From positions 1-64,000 of the forward strand of contig JAYUGA010000323.1 in assembly GCA_043738565.1 (NCBI GenBank): a stretch of DNA of 64,000 nt, given 5' to 3'. A program made the translations under genes and the position numbers. Below are positions 41,138 through 48,695 of this stretch, piece by piece. Below the pieces are notes generated by a model. That model searched no databases. It was given only the letters and a program-made list of their open reading frames with translations, and was not told the origin of the DNA. The DNA comes from Stagnihabitans sp043738565. Its GTDB lineage: Bacteria; Pseudomonadota; Alphaproteobacteria; Rhodobacterales; Rhodobacteraceae. How positions within the stretch are numbered: the stretch's first letter is position 1; each line of letters begins with the position of its first letter.

Positions 41138-42253
41138 TCACATCTTCAATGCCTCCTCCGCCGCGGCCACTGGCAGACCCAAAGCCGCGCCCACCGCCGC
41201 ATAGGTCAGCTTGCCCGCATGGGTGTTCAGCCCCGCCAGCAGGTGCCGATCTTCGGCACAGGCCTTTTTCCAACCCTTGTCGGCCAAAGCCAGCATAAAC
41301 GGCATGGTCGCATTGCCCAAAGCCAGCGTCGAAGTCCGCGGCACCGCGCCGGGCATGTTGGCGACGCAATAATGCATGATGCCGTCAACTTCATAGATCG
41401 GATCCTGATGGGTGGTGGCGTGCGAGGTTTCAAAACAGCCGCCCTGATCAATCGCCACGTCAACCAGCGCCGCCCCCGGTTTCAACTCGGCCAGTTGCGC
41501 GCGGGAAATCAGCCGGGGGGCCGCAGCCCCCGGGATCAGCACCGCACCGATGATCAGATCGGCCACCCGCGCCAGTTCGATCGTGGTCGCCGCGTCGGAA
41601 TAGGCCGATTTGAACGTGCCGCCAAAGACATCGTCCAGATAACGCAAACGGGTGATCGAGCGGTCCAGCACCGTCACATCCGCGCCCATCCCGGCGCTGA
41701 TCTTGGCGGCATGGGTGCCCACAACGCCACCGCCCAGCACCAGCACGCGGGCGGGCAGAACCCCCGGCACTCCCCCCAGCAGCACACCGCGCCCGCCATT
41801 GGCCTTTTGCAGCGTCCACGCGCCGACTTGCGGTGCCAGACGCCCCGCCACCTCTGACATCGGCGCCAGCAACGGCAGGCCGCCGCGGTCATCGGTGACG
41901 GTTTCATAGGCAATCGCCGTCACACCCGACCGCAGCAGGTCATGGGTCTGCGCGGGGTCGGGCGCCAGATGCAGATAGGTGAACAGCACCTGGCCCTCGC
42001 GCAGCCTTGCCCGTTCGACCGGTTGCGGTTCCTTGACCTTGACGATCAACTCCGCCGCGAAAACCTCGTCCACCGTCGCGGCAATCCGCGCCCCCGCCGC
42101 GATATAATCGGCATCGCTGAACCCCGCACCATTGCCCGCGCCGGTTTCGACCGTGACCGCATGACCACGCAACACCGCCTCGCGCACGGCATTTGGCGTC
42201 AGGCCGACGCGGAATTCCTGCGGCTTGATCTCTTTCGGGCAACCGATTTTCAT
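41138..42253 (-). CDS. ald: Alanine dehydrogenase
   Basis: 371 residues from ATG 42253 (MKIGCPKEIKPQEFRVGLTP), the canonical start; an ATG at 42301 lies upstream in the intergenic region. NAD-dependent interconversion of alanine and pyruvate plus ammonia. Substrate-binding Arg and Lys are in 'EFRVGLTP' and 'LIVKVKEPQ', His in 'LFTYLHLAPD', the Rossmann motif is 'VLVLGGGVVGTHAAKISAGM', and 'DVAIDQGGCFETSHATTH' and 'YCVANMPGAVPRTSTLAL' are diagnostic. Divergent from an Lrp-family regulator, which probably controls it. Confidence 0.96.
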   Translation of the reverse strand: MKIGCPKEIKPQEFRVGLTPNAVREAVLRGHAVTVETGAGNGAGFSDADYIAAGARIAATVDEVFAAELIVKVKEPQPVERARLREGQVLFTYLHLAPDPAQTHDLLRSGVTAIAYETVTDDRGGLPLLAPMSEVAGRLAPQVGAWTLQKANGGRGVLLGGVPGVLPARVLVLGGGVVGTHAAKISAGMGADVTVLDRSITRLRYLDDVFGGTFKSAYSDAATTIELARVADLIIGAVLIPGAAAPRLISRAQLAELKPGAALVDVAIDQGGCFETSHATTHQDPIYEVDGIMHYCVANMPGAVPRTSTLALGNATMPFMLALADKGWKKACAEDRHLLAGLNTHAGKLTYAAVGAALGLPVAAAEEALKM

Positions 42254-42337
42254 ATGTCTCTCCACCGGGAACCCAGTCCCTTCGGGACAAGTTTCGCGCA
42301 ACCAAACCGCAGATGCTTTGAAACCTGGGTGGTGTTT

Positions 42338-42366
42338 TCGCGCAAACTTGATAGATTATCGCGCGA
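42338..42366. promoter_or_regulatory. Inverted repeat TCGCGC-N17-GCGCGA, candidate Lrp-type operator
   Basis: Arms at 42338-42343 and 42361-42366 flank an AT-rich centre (AAACTTGATAGATTATC) in the 139-base region shared by the divergent ald and lrp-family genes. Lrp/AsnC regulators bind such spaced, AT-centred dyads and usually control a divergent amino-acid gene. Placement supports it; the exact site is a guess. Confidence 0.4.
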
Positions 42367-42392
42367 GACAGCCTTTTAGCGCAGAAATCATC

Positions 42393-42857
42393 ATGTCGCA
42401 GGAACTTGACGCTACCGACCGCCGCATTCTGGCGGTGCTGCAAAAGCAGGGCCGCATCACCAATGCCGAACTTTCGGACCTGGTCAACCTGTCGCCCTCG
42501 GCCTGCCACCGCCGGGTGCAGCGGCTGGAACAGGACGGCTTCATCGCCGCCTATGTCGCCCTGCTCGACAACCGCCGCATGGGGCGGCCCACCACGGTCT
42601 TTGTCGAAATCACCCTGCAAAGCCAGGCCGAAGACCTGCTGGACGCCTTTGAACGCGAGGTGGCACGGGTGCCGGACATTCTGGAATGCCACTTGATGGC
42701 GGGCACGGCGGATTACCTGATCAAGATCATGGCCGAGGATACCGAGGATTTCGCCCGCATCCACCGCCAGTTCCTGTCGCGCCTGCCCGGGGTGCGGCAG
42801 ATGCAGTCGTCATTCGCGCTGCGGACCGTGGTGCAGACCACGGCGCTGGCGGTGTAA
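42393..42857 (+). CDS. Lrp/AsnC-family transcriptional regulator (likely regulator of ald)
   Basis: 154 residues from ATG 42393. It begins 'MSQELDATDRRILAVLQKQG' with the AsnC-type winged helix ('RITNAELSDLVNLSPSACHR', then 'RVQRLEQDGFI') and ends with the ligand-binding RAM domain ('DILECHLMAGTADYLIKIM'), finishing 'SSFALRTVVQTTALAV'. Members next to ald activate it in response to alanine. Regulation of the divergent ald gene through the shared 139-base region is the obvious hypothesis. Confidence 0.92.
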   Translation: MSQELDATDRRILAVLQKQGRITNAELSDLVNLSPSACHRRVQRLEQDGFIAAYVALLDNRRMGRPTTVFVEITLQSQAEDLLDAFEREVARVPDILECHLMAGTADYLIKIMAEDTEDFARIHRQFLSRLPGVRQMQSSFALRTVVQTTALAV

Positions 42858-42873
42858 CCTCCTGAAACTTCGG

Positions 42874-42931
42874 CCTTACATATTGGTCCAAATATCCCAC
42901 CGGGGGTCTGATGGGTGTGCCCCCCCCCCCA
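42874..42931 (+). repeat. Dispersed intergenic repeat, AAATATCCC type, copy 6, with a C11 run
   Basis: CCTTACATATTGGTCCAAAT then ATCCCACCGGGGG, a full left part and core, downstream of the lrp-family gene. The right arm has decayed into an uninterrupted run of eleven C (42920-42930). It is immediately followed by the 17-base tandem repeat. Confidence 0.75.
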
Positions 42932-42980
42932 GTCTTGCGTGAATCGCAGTCTTGCTTGAATCGCAGTCTTTCTTGAAACC
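42930..42980 (+). repeat. Three tandem 17-bp units (CAGTCTTGCGTGAATCG type)
   Basis: Units at 42930-42946, 42947-42963 and 42964-42980: CAGTCTTGCGTGAATCG, CAGTCTTGCTTGAATCG, CAGTCTTTCTTGAAACC. They fill the space between the C-run and the 3' end of the LysR gene. The first two differ at one position and the third at four from the second. A VNTR-like tract of unknown function. Confidence 0.8.
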
Positions 42981-42990
42981 CGCGCCTTTC

Positions 42991-43926
42991 TTAGAACCCC
43001 GCCATGACCGCCACCGCCGCGTCGTGGTCCAGTTCGCCACTGAGCAGCGCCCGCATCCCGCGCAGTGCCTCGGCGGCAAAGGCCATGAAACGGCGGACCC
43101 GCAGCAAATTATGCGCCTCTGGGGCGGCCAGGATCCACCACGGCGTGAACATGTCGGGCAGCGGCGCAAAACAACGCCGCACCTCCGGTTGCAGGTCGCC
43201 AACGAAGCTGGGCAAAATCCCGACCCCCAGCCCGGCCTTGATCATCCCGGCCATGTTCGGCACTGAATTGCTGGTGCCGACCGCATCCCCGGCCGCCGTC
43301 TGCGCCATGAAGATTTTCGACACCGCCAGTTGCGCAATCGCCGGCCCATAGCCGATCACCCGATGCCCGGCCACCTCTGCCAGTCCACCCGGCGCGCCAT
43401 GCTTTGCGGCATAGGAATCGGCGCAATAGGCGGTCCAGTAGATATCCGGCAGGCCGATGCTGATCAGCGTATCGCCCTCCAGCACGCCGCCAGCGCGAAA
43501 GGCGATGTCGGCATCACCCTTGACCAGATCCAGCCGGTGTTCCGCCGAGATATAGTCGAACCGCACCTCGGGGTGCTGGCTGCGAAACCGCAGGGTCAGC
43601 GGCCCGACGAACAGCGCCATCATCACCTCGGGCGCGGTGATGCGGATCACGCCGCTCAGGTTGCGCTTGAGCCGCCCGGCTTCGCCGTCCACCAGCAGCG
43701 CCGCCGCCTCGACCTGCCGCGCATGGATCAACAGCGCCTCGGCCTCCGGCGTCAGATGGCTGCCCCTGGCACCGCGAAAAAACAGGCAGACCCCCAGCGC
43801 ATGTTCGAGGGCGTCGATCCGCCGCGTCACCGTGGTCTGGTTCAGCCCCAAAGCCCTGGCCGCCGCCAGGGCCGACCCTTCCCGGGCCACCGCCAGAAAT
43901 ATCCGCAGATCATTCCAGTCGAACAT
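42991..43926 (-). CDS. LysR-family transcriptional regulator
   Basis: 311 residues from ATG 43926 (MFDWNDLRIFLAVAREGSAL), with the N-terminal winged helix ('AAARALGLNQTTVTRRIDAL', 'EHALGVCLFFRGARG') and the periplasmic-binding-like effector domain ('GVIRITAPEVMMALFVGPLT', 'GLGVGILPSFVGDL'). Divergent from the sulfotransferase gene with 106 bases between, the standard LysR arrangement, so it may control that gene. Effector unknown. Confidence 0.93.
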   Translation of the reverse strand: MFDWNDLRIFLAVAREGSALAAARALGLNQTTVTRRIDALEHALGVCLFFRGARGSHLTPEAEALLIHARQVEAAALLVDGEAGRLKRNLSGVIRITAPEVMMALFVGPLTLRFRSQHPEVRFDYISAEHRLDLVKGDADIAFRAGGVLEGDTLISIGLPDIYWTAYCADSYAAKHGAPGGLAEVAGHRVIGYGPAIAQLAVSKIFMAQTAAGDAVGTSNSVPNMAGMIKAGLGVGILPSFVGDLQPEVRRCFAPLPDMFTPWWILAAPEAHNLLRVRRFMAFAAEALRGMRALLSGELDHDAAVAVMAGF

Positions 43927-43940
43927 CGCAGCCTCCGCTC

Positions 43941-43952
43941 TGCATATTTGCA
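43941..43952. promoter_or_regulatory. TGCATATTTGCA dyad, candidate LysR site
   Basis: TGCA-TATT-TGCA is a palindrome with an AT centre, 15 bases upstream of the LysR start and 81 upstream of the sulfotransferase start. It fits the T-N11-A dyad style of LysR operators. Single-site evidence only. Confidence 0.35.
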
Positions 43953-44032
43953 TACCAGAACCCCATCATGCCGGATAGTCCCGCGCCGCCCCTGGCCGCA
44001 TCCTTGCCCTACCAACCCTTAGGGAGGATCCC

Positions 44033-44920
44033 ATGAATATCCCGGTCAAGACCCGCGAAATGCACAACCATCATTTCGACAGCACCATGTGGAACGGCTT
44101 TGCCTTCCGCGATGACGATGTGATCATCGCGTCCTATGCCAAATGCGGCACCACCTGGACCCAGCAGATCATCGCCCAACTGCTGTTTGACGGCGCCACC
44201 GATCAGGCCGTTGGCGAGATGTCGCCCTGGGTCGATCTGCGGGTGCCGCCGCGCGAGGTGAAACTTCCGGCGATCGAGGCGCAAAGCCACCGGCGCTTCC
44301 TGAAAACCCACTTGCCGGTCGATGCGCTGGTGTTCTCGCCCAAGGCCAAATACATCTATGTCGCCCGCGATGGCCGCGACGTGGTGTGGAGCATGTTCAA
44401 CCATCATCTGAACGCCAACGACCACTGGTATGGCGCATTGAACGACACCCCCGGCCTTGTCGGCCCCAAGCTGGAACGCCCGGTCACCGATCCGGTGCAA
44501 TATTTCCGTGACTGGCTGGCGCGTGACGGCCATCCGTTCTGGCCGTTCTGGGAAAACGTCCGCTCGTGGTGGGCCTTGCGCAACCGCGACAACCTCCACC
44601 TTGTCCACTTCGCCGACCTCAAGCGCGATATGGAGGGCGAGATCCGCCGCATCGCCGCCTTCCTGGATGTGCAGCCCAAAAATTGGGACGCCATTCTGGA
44701 ACATTGCTCATTCGACTATATGAAAGCCCACGCTGCCGCCTCGGCCCCGTTGGGCGGGGCGTTCTGGGAAGGCGGGGCGGAAACCTTCATCAACAAAGGC
44801 ACCAATGGCCGCTGGCAGGGCTTGCTGACCAGCGAAGACATCGCCGCCTATGAGGCCCGTGCCCTGGCCGAACTGGGGCCGGAGTGCGCCGCCTGGCTGG
44901 CCTCGGGCCGGAGGGGCTGA
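44033..44920 (+). CDS. Sulfotransferase family protein (PAPS-dependent, cytosolic type)
   Basis: 295 residues, close to the eukaryotic-like cytosolic sulfotransferase fold (PF00685). The 5'-phosphosulfate loop is 'IIASYAKCGTTWTQQI', the 3'-phosphate site 'YIYVARDGRDVVWSMFNHH', and the C-terminal PAPS region 'FINKGTNGRWQGLLT'. A catalytic His candidate lies in 'RRFLKTHLPVDAL'. It transfers sulfate from PAPS to a hydroxyl or amine of an unknown small molecule. Strong GGGAGGATCCC site before the ATG. Its target is not apparent from the neighbours. Confidence 0.92.
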   Translation: MNIPVKTREMHNHHFDSTMWNGFAFRDDDVIIASYAKCGTTWTQQIIAQLLFDGATDQAVGEMSPWVDLRVPPREVKLPAIEAQSHRRFLKTHLPVDALVFSPKAKYIYVARDGRDVVWSMFNHHLNANDHWYGALNDTPGLVGPKLERPVTDPVQYFRDWLARDGHPFWPFWENVRSWWALRNRDNLHLVHFADLKRDMEGEIRRIAAFLDVQPKNWDAILEHCSFDYMKAHAAASAPLGGAFWEGGAETFINKGTNGRWQGLLTSEDIAAYEARALAELGPECAAWLASGRRG

Positions 44921-45040
44921 GGCACTTGAGTTCTGGCGAGCGTCGGCCTGTCGCGGGCCGGCGCTTTGGTGGCACTTGCGCGGAGTGTCACAAAAGTTTC
45001 ACCAAACCATGCCACAAGCGGGCAAAGCCAAAGGTGAGCC

Positions 45041-45532
45041 ATGCCCGAGCCCTATCACGTCCTGTTCCTGTGTACCGGCAATTCCGCCCGCTCGATTCTG
45101 GCCGAGGCGATCCTGAACCGCGAAGGCACGGGCCGGTTTTTCGCCCATTCCGCAGGCTCGCAGCCCTCCGGCCAGCCCAATCCCTTTGCCATCAGCCTGC
45201 TTGCGCGGGAAGGTTTCGACACCGGTTTCGCCCGGTCCAAAAGCTGGGACGAATTTGCCACACCCGACGCGCCGAAACTCGGCTTTGTCTTCACCGTCTG
45301 CGATTCTGCTGCCGCCGAGACCTGCCCCTACTGGCCCGGCCAGCCGATGACCGCCCATTGGGGCCTGCCCGACCCTGCGGCGGTTCAGGGCACTGCCGCC
45401 GAAAAGGCGCTGGCCTTTGCCGACACCTACCGGGCCCTGCTGCGCCGGATTCAGGCGTTCTGCGCCCTGCCGCTGGCGACGATTGACGCCCTCAGCCTGA
45501 AAGCCCATCTCAAGGACATCGGCACCAGATGA
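45041..45532 (+). CDS. arsC: Arsenate reductase, low-molecular-weight phosphatase type
   Basis: 163 residues. The N-terminal P-loop is 'VLFLCTGNSARSILAEAIL' (C-x5-R: CTGNSAR) followed by 'FVFTVCDSAAAETCPYWPGQ', which supplies the further Cys of thioredoxin- or glutaredoxin-linked ArsC. 'WGLPDPAAVQGT' carries the general acid Asp. It reduces arsenate to arsenite in the cytoplasm. It overlaps the aquaporin gene by 4 bases (ATGA), linking reduction with arsenite exit. No arsR or arsB is encoded in the window. Confidence 0.9.
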   Translation: MPEPYHVLFLCTGNSARSILAEAILNREGTGRFFAHSAGSQPSGQPNPFAISLLAREGFDTGFARSKSWDEFATPDAPKLGFVFTVCDSAAAETCPYWPGQPMTAHWGLPDPAAVQGTAAEKALAFADTYRALLRRIQAFCALPLATIDALSLKAHLKDIGTR

Positions 45533-46185
45533 ACGCGCGCGCCTTGGCGGCCGAGGCGCTGGGCACCTGCCTGCTGGTCACCGCCGTCGTAGGCTCCGCC
45601 ATCATGGCGCAGAATCTGACGCCGGATGGCGGGGTGCTGCTGTTGGCCAATGCCATCGCCACCGGGGCGGCGCTGCTGGTGCTGATCACGCTCTTTGCGC
45701 CGATCTCCGGCGCACAGTTCAACCCCGCCGTCAGTCTGATCCTCGCCCTGCGGCGCCAAATCCCCTGGACCGCCTGTGCCGCCTTCATCCTTGCGCAAAG
45801 CGGGGGCGGTGTTGCCGGAACCCTGCTGACCCATGCGATGTTCGAGTTGCCGCTCTGGCAGACCTCGAGCCATATCCGCAGCGGAGGGGCGCAATATCTG
45901 GCGGAGGGGGTGGCGACGTTTGGTCTGATCCTGACCATTCTGGGCGGACAGGCCCGCGGTGCCAACATCGCCGTGCTGGTTGCCAGCTACATCACCGCCG
46001 CCTACTGGTTCACCGCCTCGACCAGTTTCGCCAATCCGGTCATGGCCTTGGCGCGGTCGCTGACCGACACGCCCTCCGGCATCCGCCCCGCCGACGCGCC
46101 CGCCTTCGTGCTGGCGGAACTTGCAGGGGCGGTGCTGGCGATGGCACTGAGCGGCTGGCTGTTCCGCAGCCCGGATCAGACCTGA
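45529..46185 (+). CDS. aqpS: MIP-family channel (AqpS-like arsenite aquaglyceroporin)
   Basis: 218 residues, six helices in two hemichannel repeats. The first pore signature is canonical 'AQFNPAVSLIL'; the second is 'TSFANPVMALARSL', NPV instead of NPA. The order arsC then an aquaporin matches the ars operon of Sinorhizobium meliloti, where AqpS lets arsenite flow out instead of an ArsB pump. The same role is likely here, by analogy. Its last ten bases overlap the 3' end of the convergent transglutaminase-like gene. Confidence 0.85.
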   Translation: MNARALAAEALGTCLLVTAVVGSAIMAQNLTPDGGVLLLANAIATGAALLVLITLFAPISGAQFNPAVSLILALRRQIPWTACAAFILAQSGGGVAGTLLTHAMFELPLWQTSSHIRSGGAQYLAEGVATFGLILTILGGQARGANIAVLVASYITAAYWFTASTSFANPVMALARSLTDTPSGIRPADAPAFVLAELAGAVLAMALSGWLFRSPDQT

Positions 46186-46985
46186 TCGACCCGGTCGGTC
46201 CAGATCTGGAACTTCTGCAACACATGCGGCCCGAAGGAATGGATCAGCGGCACATCCGCTGCATCGCGCCCGTAAGCCACGACCAAGCGCCCGATCCGGG
46301 GCTTGTTGTTGCGCGGATCAAAGGTGTGCCAGGCGCCGTCCAGATAGACCTCCATCCAGGCCGCGAAATCCATCGGCCCGGTGACCGGCACCCCGATATC
46401 GCCCAGATAGCCATTCACATAACGGGTCGGAATGTTCATGCAGCGGCACAGCGTGATCGCCAGATGGGCGAAATCGCGGCAGACCCCGGTGCCTTCCTGC
46501 CAGCCCTCGTAAGCGGTGCGGGTGACGCGGGCGTTCATGTAGTTGAAGCGGATGTGGTTGTGGACATAATCGCAAATCGCCTGCACCCGCTGCCAGCCGG
46601 GCGCGGTCTGGCCGAACCTGTCCCAGGCGAACTGGCTCAGCTTGTCCGTCTCGCAATAGCGGCTGCCCAGAAGGTAGATCAGCACATCATCGGGCAGTTG
46701 GGCGATCGGGGTTTCCGGCAGCCAGGACAGCACCGGGTCGGACTGATCCGAGCTTTCAATCGTGCAATCGCTGCGCAGGCTGAACAAGCCGGCGGGTGCC
46801 ACGCAGCGACGGCAGGTATTGCCGAATTGGTCGCGGTAGGCGGTGGTCGGCACTGCGGGAATCGTGGCGATCCCGACTTGCAGCCGCAGATCATCGCGCC
46901 GCTCGTCGCGCACCTCCATCATGCAGACCATCGGCGTCTCTTGGGTGCAGGAAACCGTGATGTCGTAACCGTAGCGGATGAGCAT
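46176..46985 (-). CDS. Transglutaminase-like domain protein
   Basis: 269 residues, papain-like transglutaminase fold. The catalytic Cys is in 'GTGVCRDFAHLAITLCR', the His in 'PMDFAAWMEVYLDGAWHTFD' and the Asp in 'TFDPRNNKPRIG'. An N-terminal beta domain ('MLIRYGYDITVSCTQETPMV') precedes it. Proteins of this type are common in alphaproteobacteria, often as peptidase or amidase-like enzymes of unknown substrate. No signal peptide. Convergent and overlapping with aqpS. Confidence 0.9.
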   Translation of the reverse strand: MLIRYGYDITVSCTQETPMVCMMEVRDERRDDLRLQVGIATIPAVPTTAYRDQFGNTCRRCVAPAGLFSLRSDCTIESSDQSDPVLSWLPETPIAQLPDDVLIYLLGSRYCETDKLSQFAWDRFGQTAPGWQRVQAICDYVHNHIRFNYMNARVTRTAYEGWQEGTGVCRDFAHLAITLCRCMNIPTRYVNGYLGDIGVPVTGPMDFAAWMEVYLDGAWHTFDPRNNKPRIGRLVVAYGRDAADVPLIHSFGPHVLQKFQIWTDRVDQV

Positions 46986-47253
46986 GGGGAATCCTTTGGC
47001 AGGGCCGCTGGGGCCGACAGGTTCAGCTAAGGCCGGAACGCCCCGCCCCGCGCGATAAATGCGGATGCGCGGCCCAGAAAGCCGGAATTGTCACCAGTGC
47101 GGGCAGCAAGGTGCCATCTTTTCAGGCTTTCAGCGCCGCCAGAACCGCCCCGGGCCTTCGGTTTCGGACCCCGTCCCTTCGGTCGGGGACAAGTGCCCGC
47201 CCGGAAACGCACCACAAGATTCCAAGTCGGCTTCCGCGATCAGATCGGCAATG
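46986..47253. other. 268-base intergenic stretch
   Basis: No accepted gene. It contains the hairpin-prone CCCCGTCCCTTCGGTCGGGG around 47172-47191 and the promoter side of the transglutaminase-like gene. Short frames here lack family features and ribosome sites. Confidence 0.4.
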
Positions 47254-47442
47254 TCACGCGCTGCCCTTGTGCTCTGGCAGACCTTTGAGCTTGGTCGATG
47301 CGAGATCCTCGAGTTGCTTTTCGGTCATCGAATCGACCATTTCCCTGGATGCGCCTTTCAACGACGATTTCTTGCTCTCGCCGCGCTTTGCCGACAAGGC
47401 CGCGCCCGCCGCCTTTTGCTGGGCCTTGGATCGTGCTGGCAT
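47254..47442 (-). CDS. DUF3008-family small protein
   Basis: 62 residues, basic. It begins 'MPARSKAQQKAAGAALSAKR' and ends 'LEDLASTKLKGLPEHKGSA'; the 'MTEKQLEDLASTK..GLPEHK' pattern is the hallmark of the DUF3008 family. Function unknown; probably a soluble or DNA/RNA-associated protein. A CGGAGCAG site precedes the start on the coding strand. It stands alone between the transglutaminase-like and rpsU genes. Confidence 0.82.
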   Translation of the reverse strand: MPARSKAQQKAAGAALSAKRGESKKSSLKGASREMVDSMTEKQLEDLASTKLKGLPEHKGSA

Positions 47443-47603
47443 GATCTGCTCCGTCCTTTAGCCGTGGCGCTGGATGCCACCAGTGGATAAAGCCCGACAC
47501 CGTGGAAATTGTTCCGTCTAGCCCGCGCTTTTCTCGCCAAATGTGATCGCCCATGCAACGCCGGCTCGCCCAAGCGGCAGGCCGGTGGCTGCCAAGCGCA
47601 AAG

Positions 47604-47632
47604 AAAAACCCCCACCCTTCACAGGACGGGGG
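47604..47632 (-). terminator. Rho-independent terminator of rpsU
   Basis: Read on the minus strand: CCCCCGTCC, loop TGTGAA, GGGTGGGGG, then TTTTTC. The 9-base stem includes two G-T pairs and is followed by five T. It lies 57 bases after the rpsU stop, with nothing between. Confidence 0.75.
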
Positions 47633-47688
47633 CAATTCGGTGGGGCCACAATCTTGCGAAAGTTTGGCCCCCAGCTTACGCTAACGGC

Positions 47689-47895
47689 TTAAAGACCGCC
47701 TTCACGCTGAAGCTTTTTCCGGGCGAGTTTCCTCGCGCGGCGCACGGCTTCGGCTTGTTCGCGGGCTTTCTTGACCGACGGTTTCTCGAAATGTTGCTTG
47801 AGCTTCATTTCGCGGAACACGCCTTCGCGCTGCAGCTTTTTCTTCAAAGCCCGCAGAGCCTGTTCGACGTTATTGTCGCGGACGCTGACCTGCAT
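47689..47895 (-). CDS. rpsU: 30S ribosomal protein S21
   Basis: 68 residues, very basic. 'MQVSVRDNNVEQALRALKKK' is the invariant S21 start, followed by 'LQREGVFREMKLKQHFEKPS' and a Lys/Arg-rich helix 'ARRARKLARKKL'-like tail. The coding strand has AGGAAGGTGG before the ATG. Divergent from the COQ9-family gene, as often seen in Rhodobacteraceae. Confidence 0.97.
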   Translation of the reverse strand: MQVSVRDNNVEQALRALKKKLQREGVFREMKLKQHFEKPSVKKAREQAEAVRRARKLARKKLQREGGL

Positions 47896-48000
47896 GTGGT
47901 TGTCACCACCTTCCTAGGTTAAAGTTGCACTGATGTGCAGGCCCGTGGCCCATAGCAAAGCCGCCCCGCCTTGTCTACCAATCCCGTGGAAGGAGCCGTG

Positions 48001-48684
48001 ATGGACCCCGAAAACACCATGCAAGCCGCCAAAACCCGGCTTCTGGAGGCAGCATTGCCGCATGTGCCCTTTGACGGCTGGTCGGACGCCACCCTCAAGG
48101 CCGCCATCGCCGATTCGCAAACCGCCCCCGGCCTCGCCCGCGCCCTGTTCCCGCGCGGCGGCGTCGACCTTGCGCTCGCCTATCACCGACAGGGCGATGC
48201 GCAGATGGGCGAGGCGCTGCAAGCGACCGATCTGGCTGCCCTGCGCTTCCGCGACCGCATCGCCACCGCCATCAAGCTGCGCCTTGCCCAGGCCGACCGC
48301 GAAGTCCTGCGCCGGGGGGCCGCCCTGTTCGCCTTGCCGCAACATGCCGGCGATGGTGCCAAGGCGATCTGGGGCACGGCGGATGCGATCTGGTCCGCTT
48401 TGGGCGACACGTCGAACGACCTGAACTGGTACACCAAACGCGCCAGCCTGTCGGTGGTTTATGGCGCGACGGTGCTGTACTGGCTGGGCGATGACAGCCC
48501 GGATCATCAGGCAACCTGGAATTTCCTCGACCGCCGCATCGAAAACGTGATGCGTTTCGAGAAAACCAAGGCCGCCTGCCGCGAAAACCCGCTGGGAAAG
48601 GCACTTTTGGCCGGTCCCCTGAAGGTTCTGGAAAGACTTCATGCGCCAAAAGGGCAGCACGATCTTCCCGGCCACGCGCAATAG
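48001..48684 (+). CDS. COQ9-family protein
   Basis: 227 residues from ATG 48001, which has AAGGAG upstream; an ATG at 47971 is less likely. The COQ9 region is 'LLEAALPHVPFDGWSDATLK' at the N-terminus (TetR-like fold) and the C-terminal 'DTSNDLNWYTKRASLSVVYG' followed by 'TVLYWLGDDS', which is the lipid-binding core in mitochondrial COQ9. Likely role in ubiquinone biosynthesis as a partner of the COQ7-type hydroxylase; proven in eukaryotes, inferred here. Twelve bases before the quinone oxidoreductase gene. Confidence 0.9.
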   Translation: MDPENTMQAAKTRLLEAALPHVPFDGWSDATLKAAIADSQTAPGLARALFPRGGVDLALAYHRQGDAQMGEALQATDLAALRFRDRIATAIKLRLAQADREVLRRGAALFALPQHAGDGAKAIWGTADAIWSALGDTSNDLNWYTKRASLSVVYGATVLYWLGDDSPDHQATWNFLDRRIENVMRFEKTKAACRENPLGKALLAGPLKVLERLHAPKGQHDLPGHAQ

Positions 48685-48695
48685 AAAGCCCGAAG

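Noticed and set aside
47027..47215. 62-residue minus-strand frame between the transglutaminase-like and DUF3008 genes
   Set aside because: Repetitive Gly/Pro/Lys composition, no ribosome site and no family; treated as intergenic.
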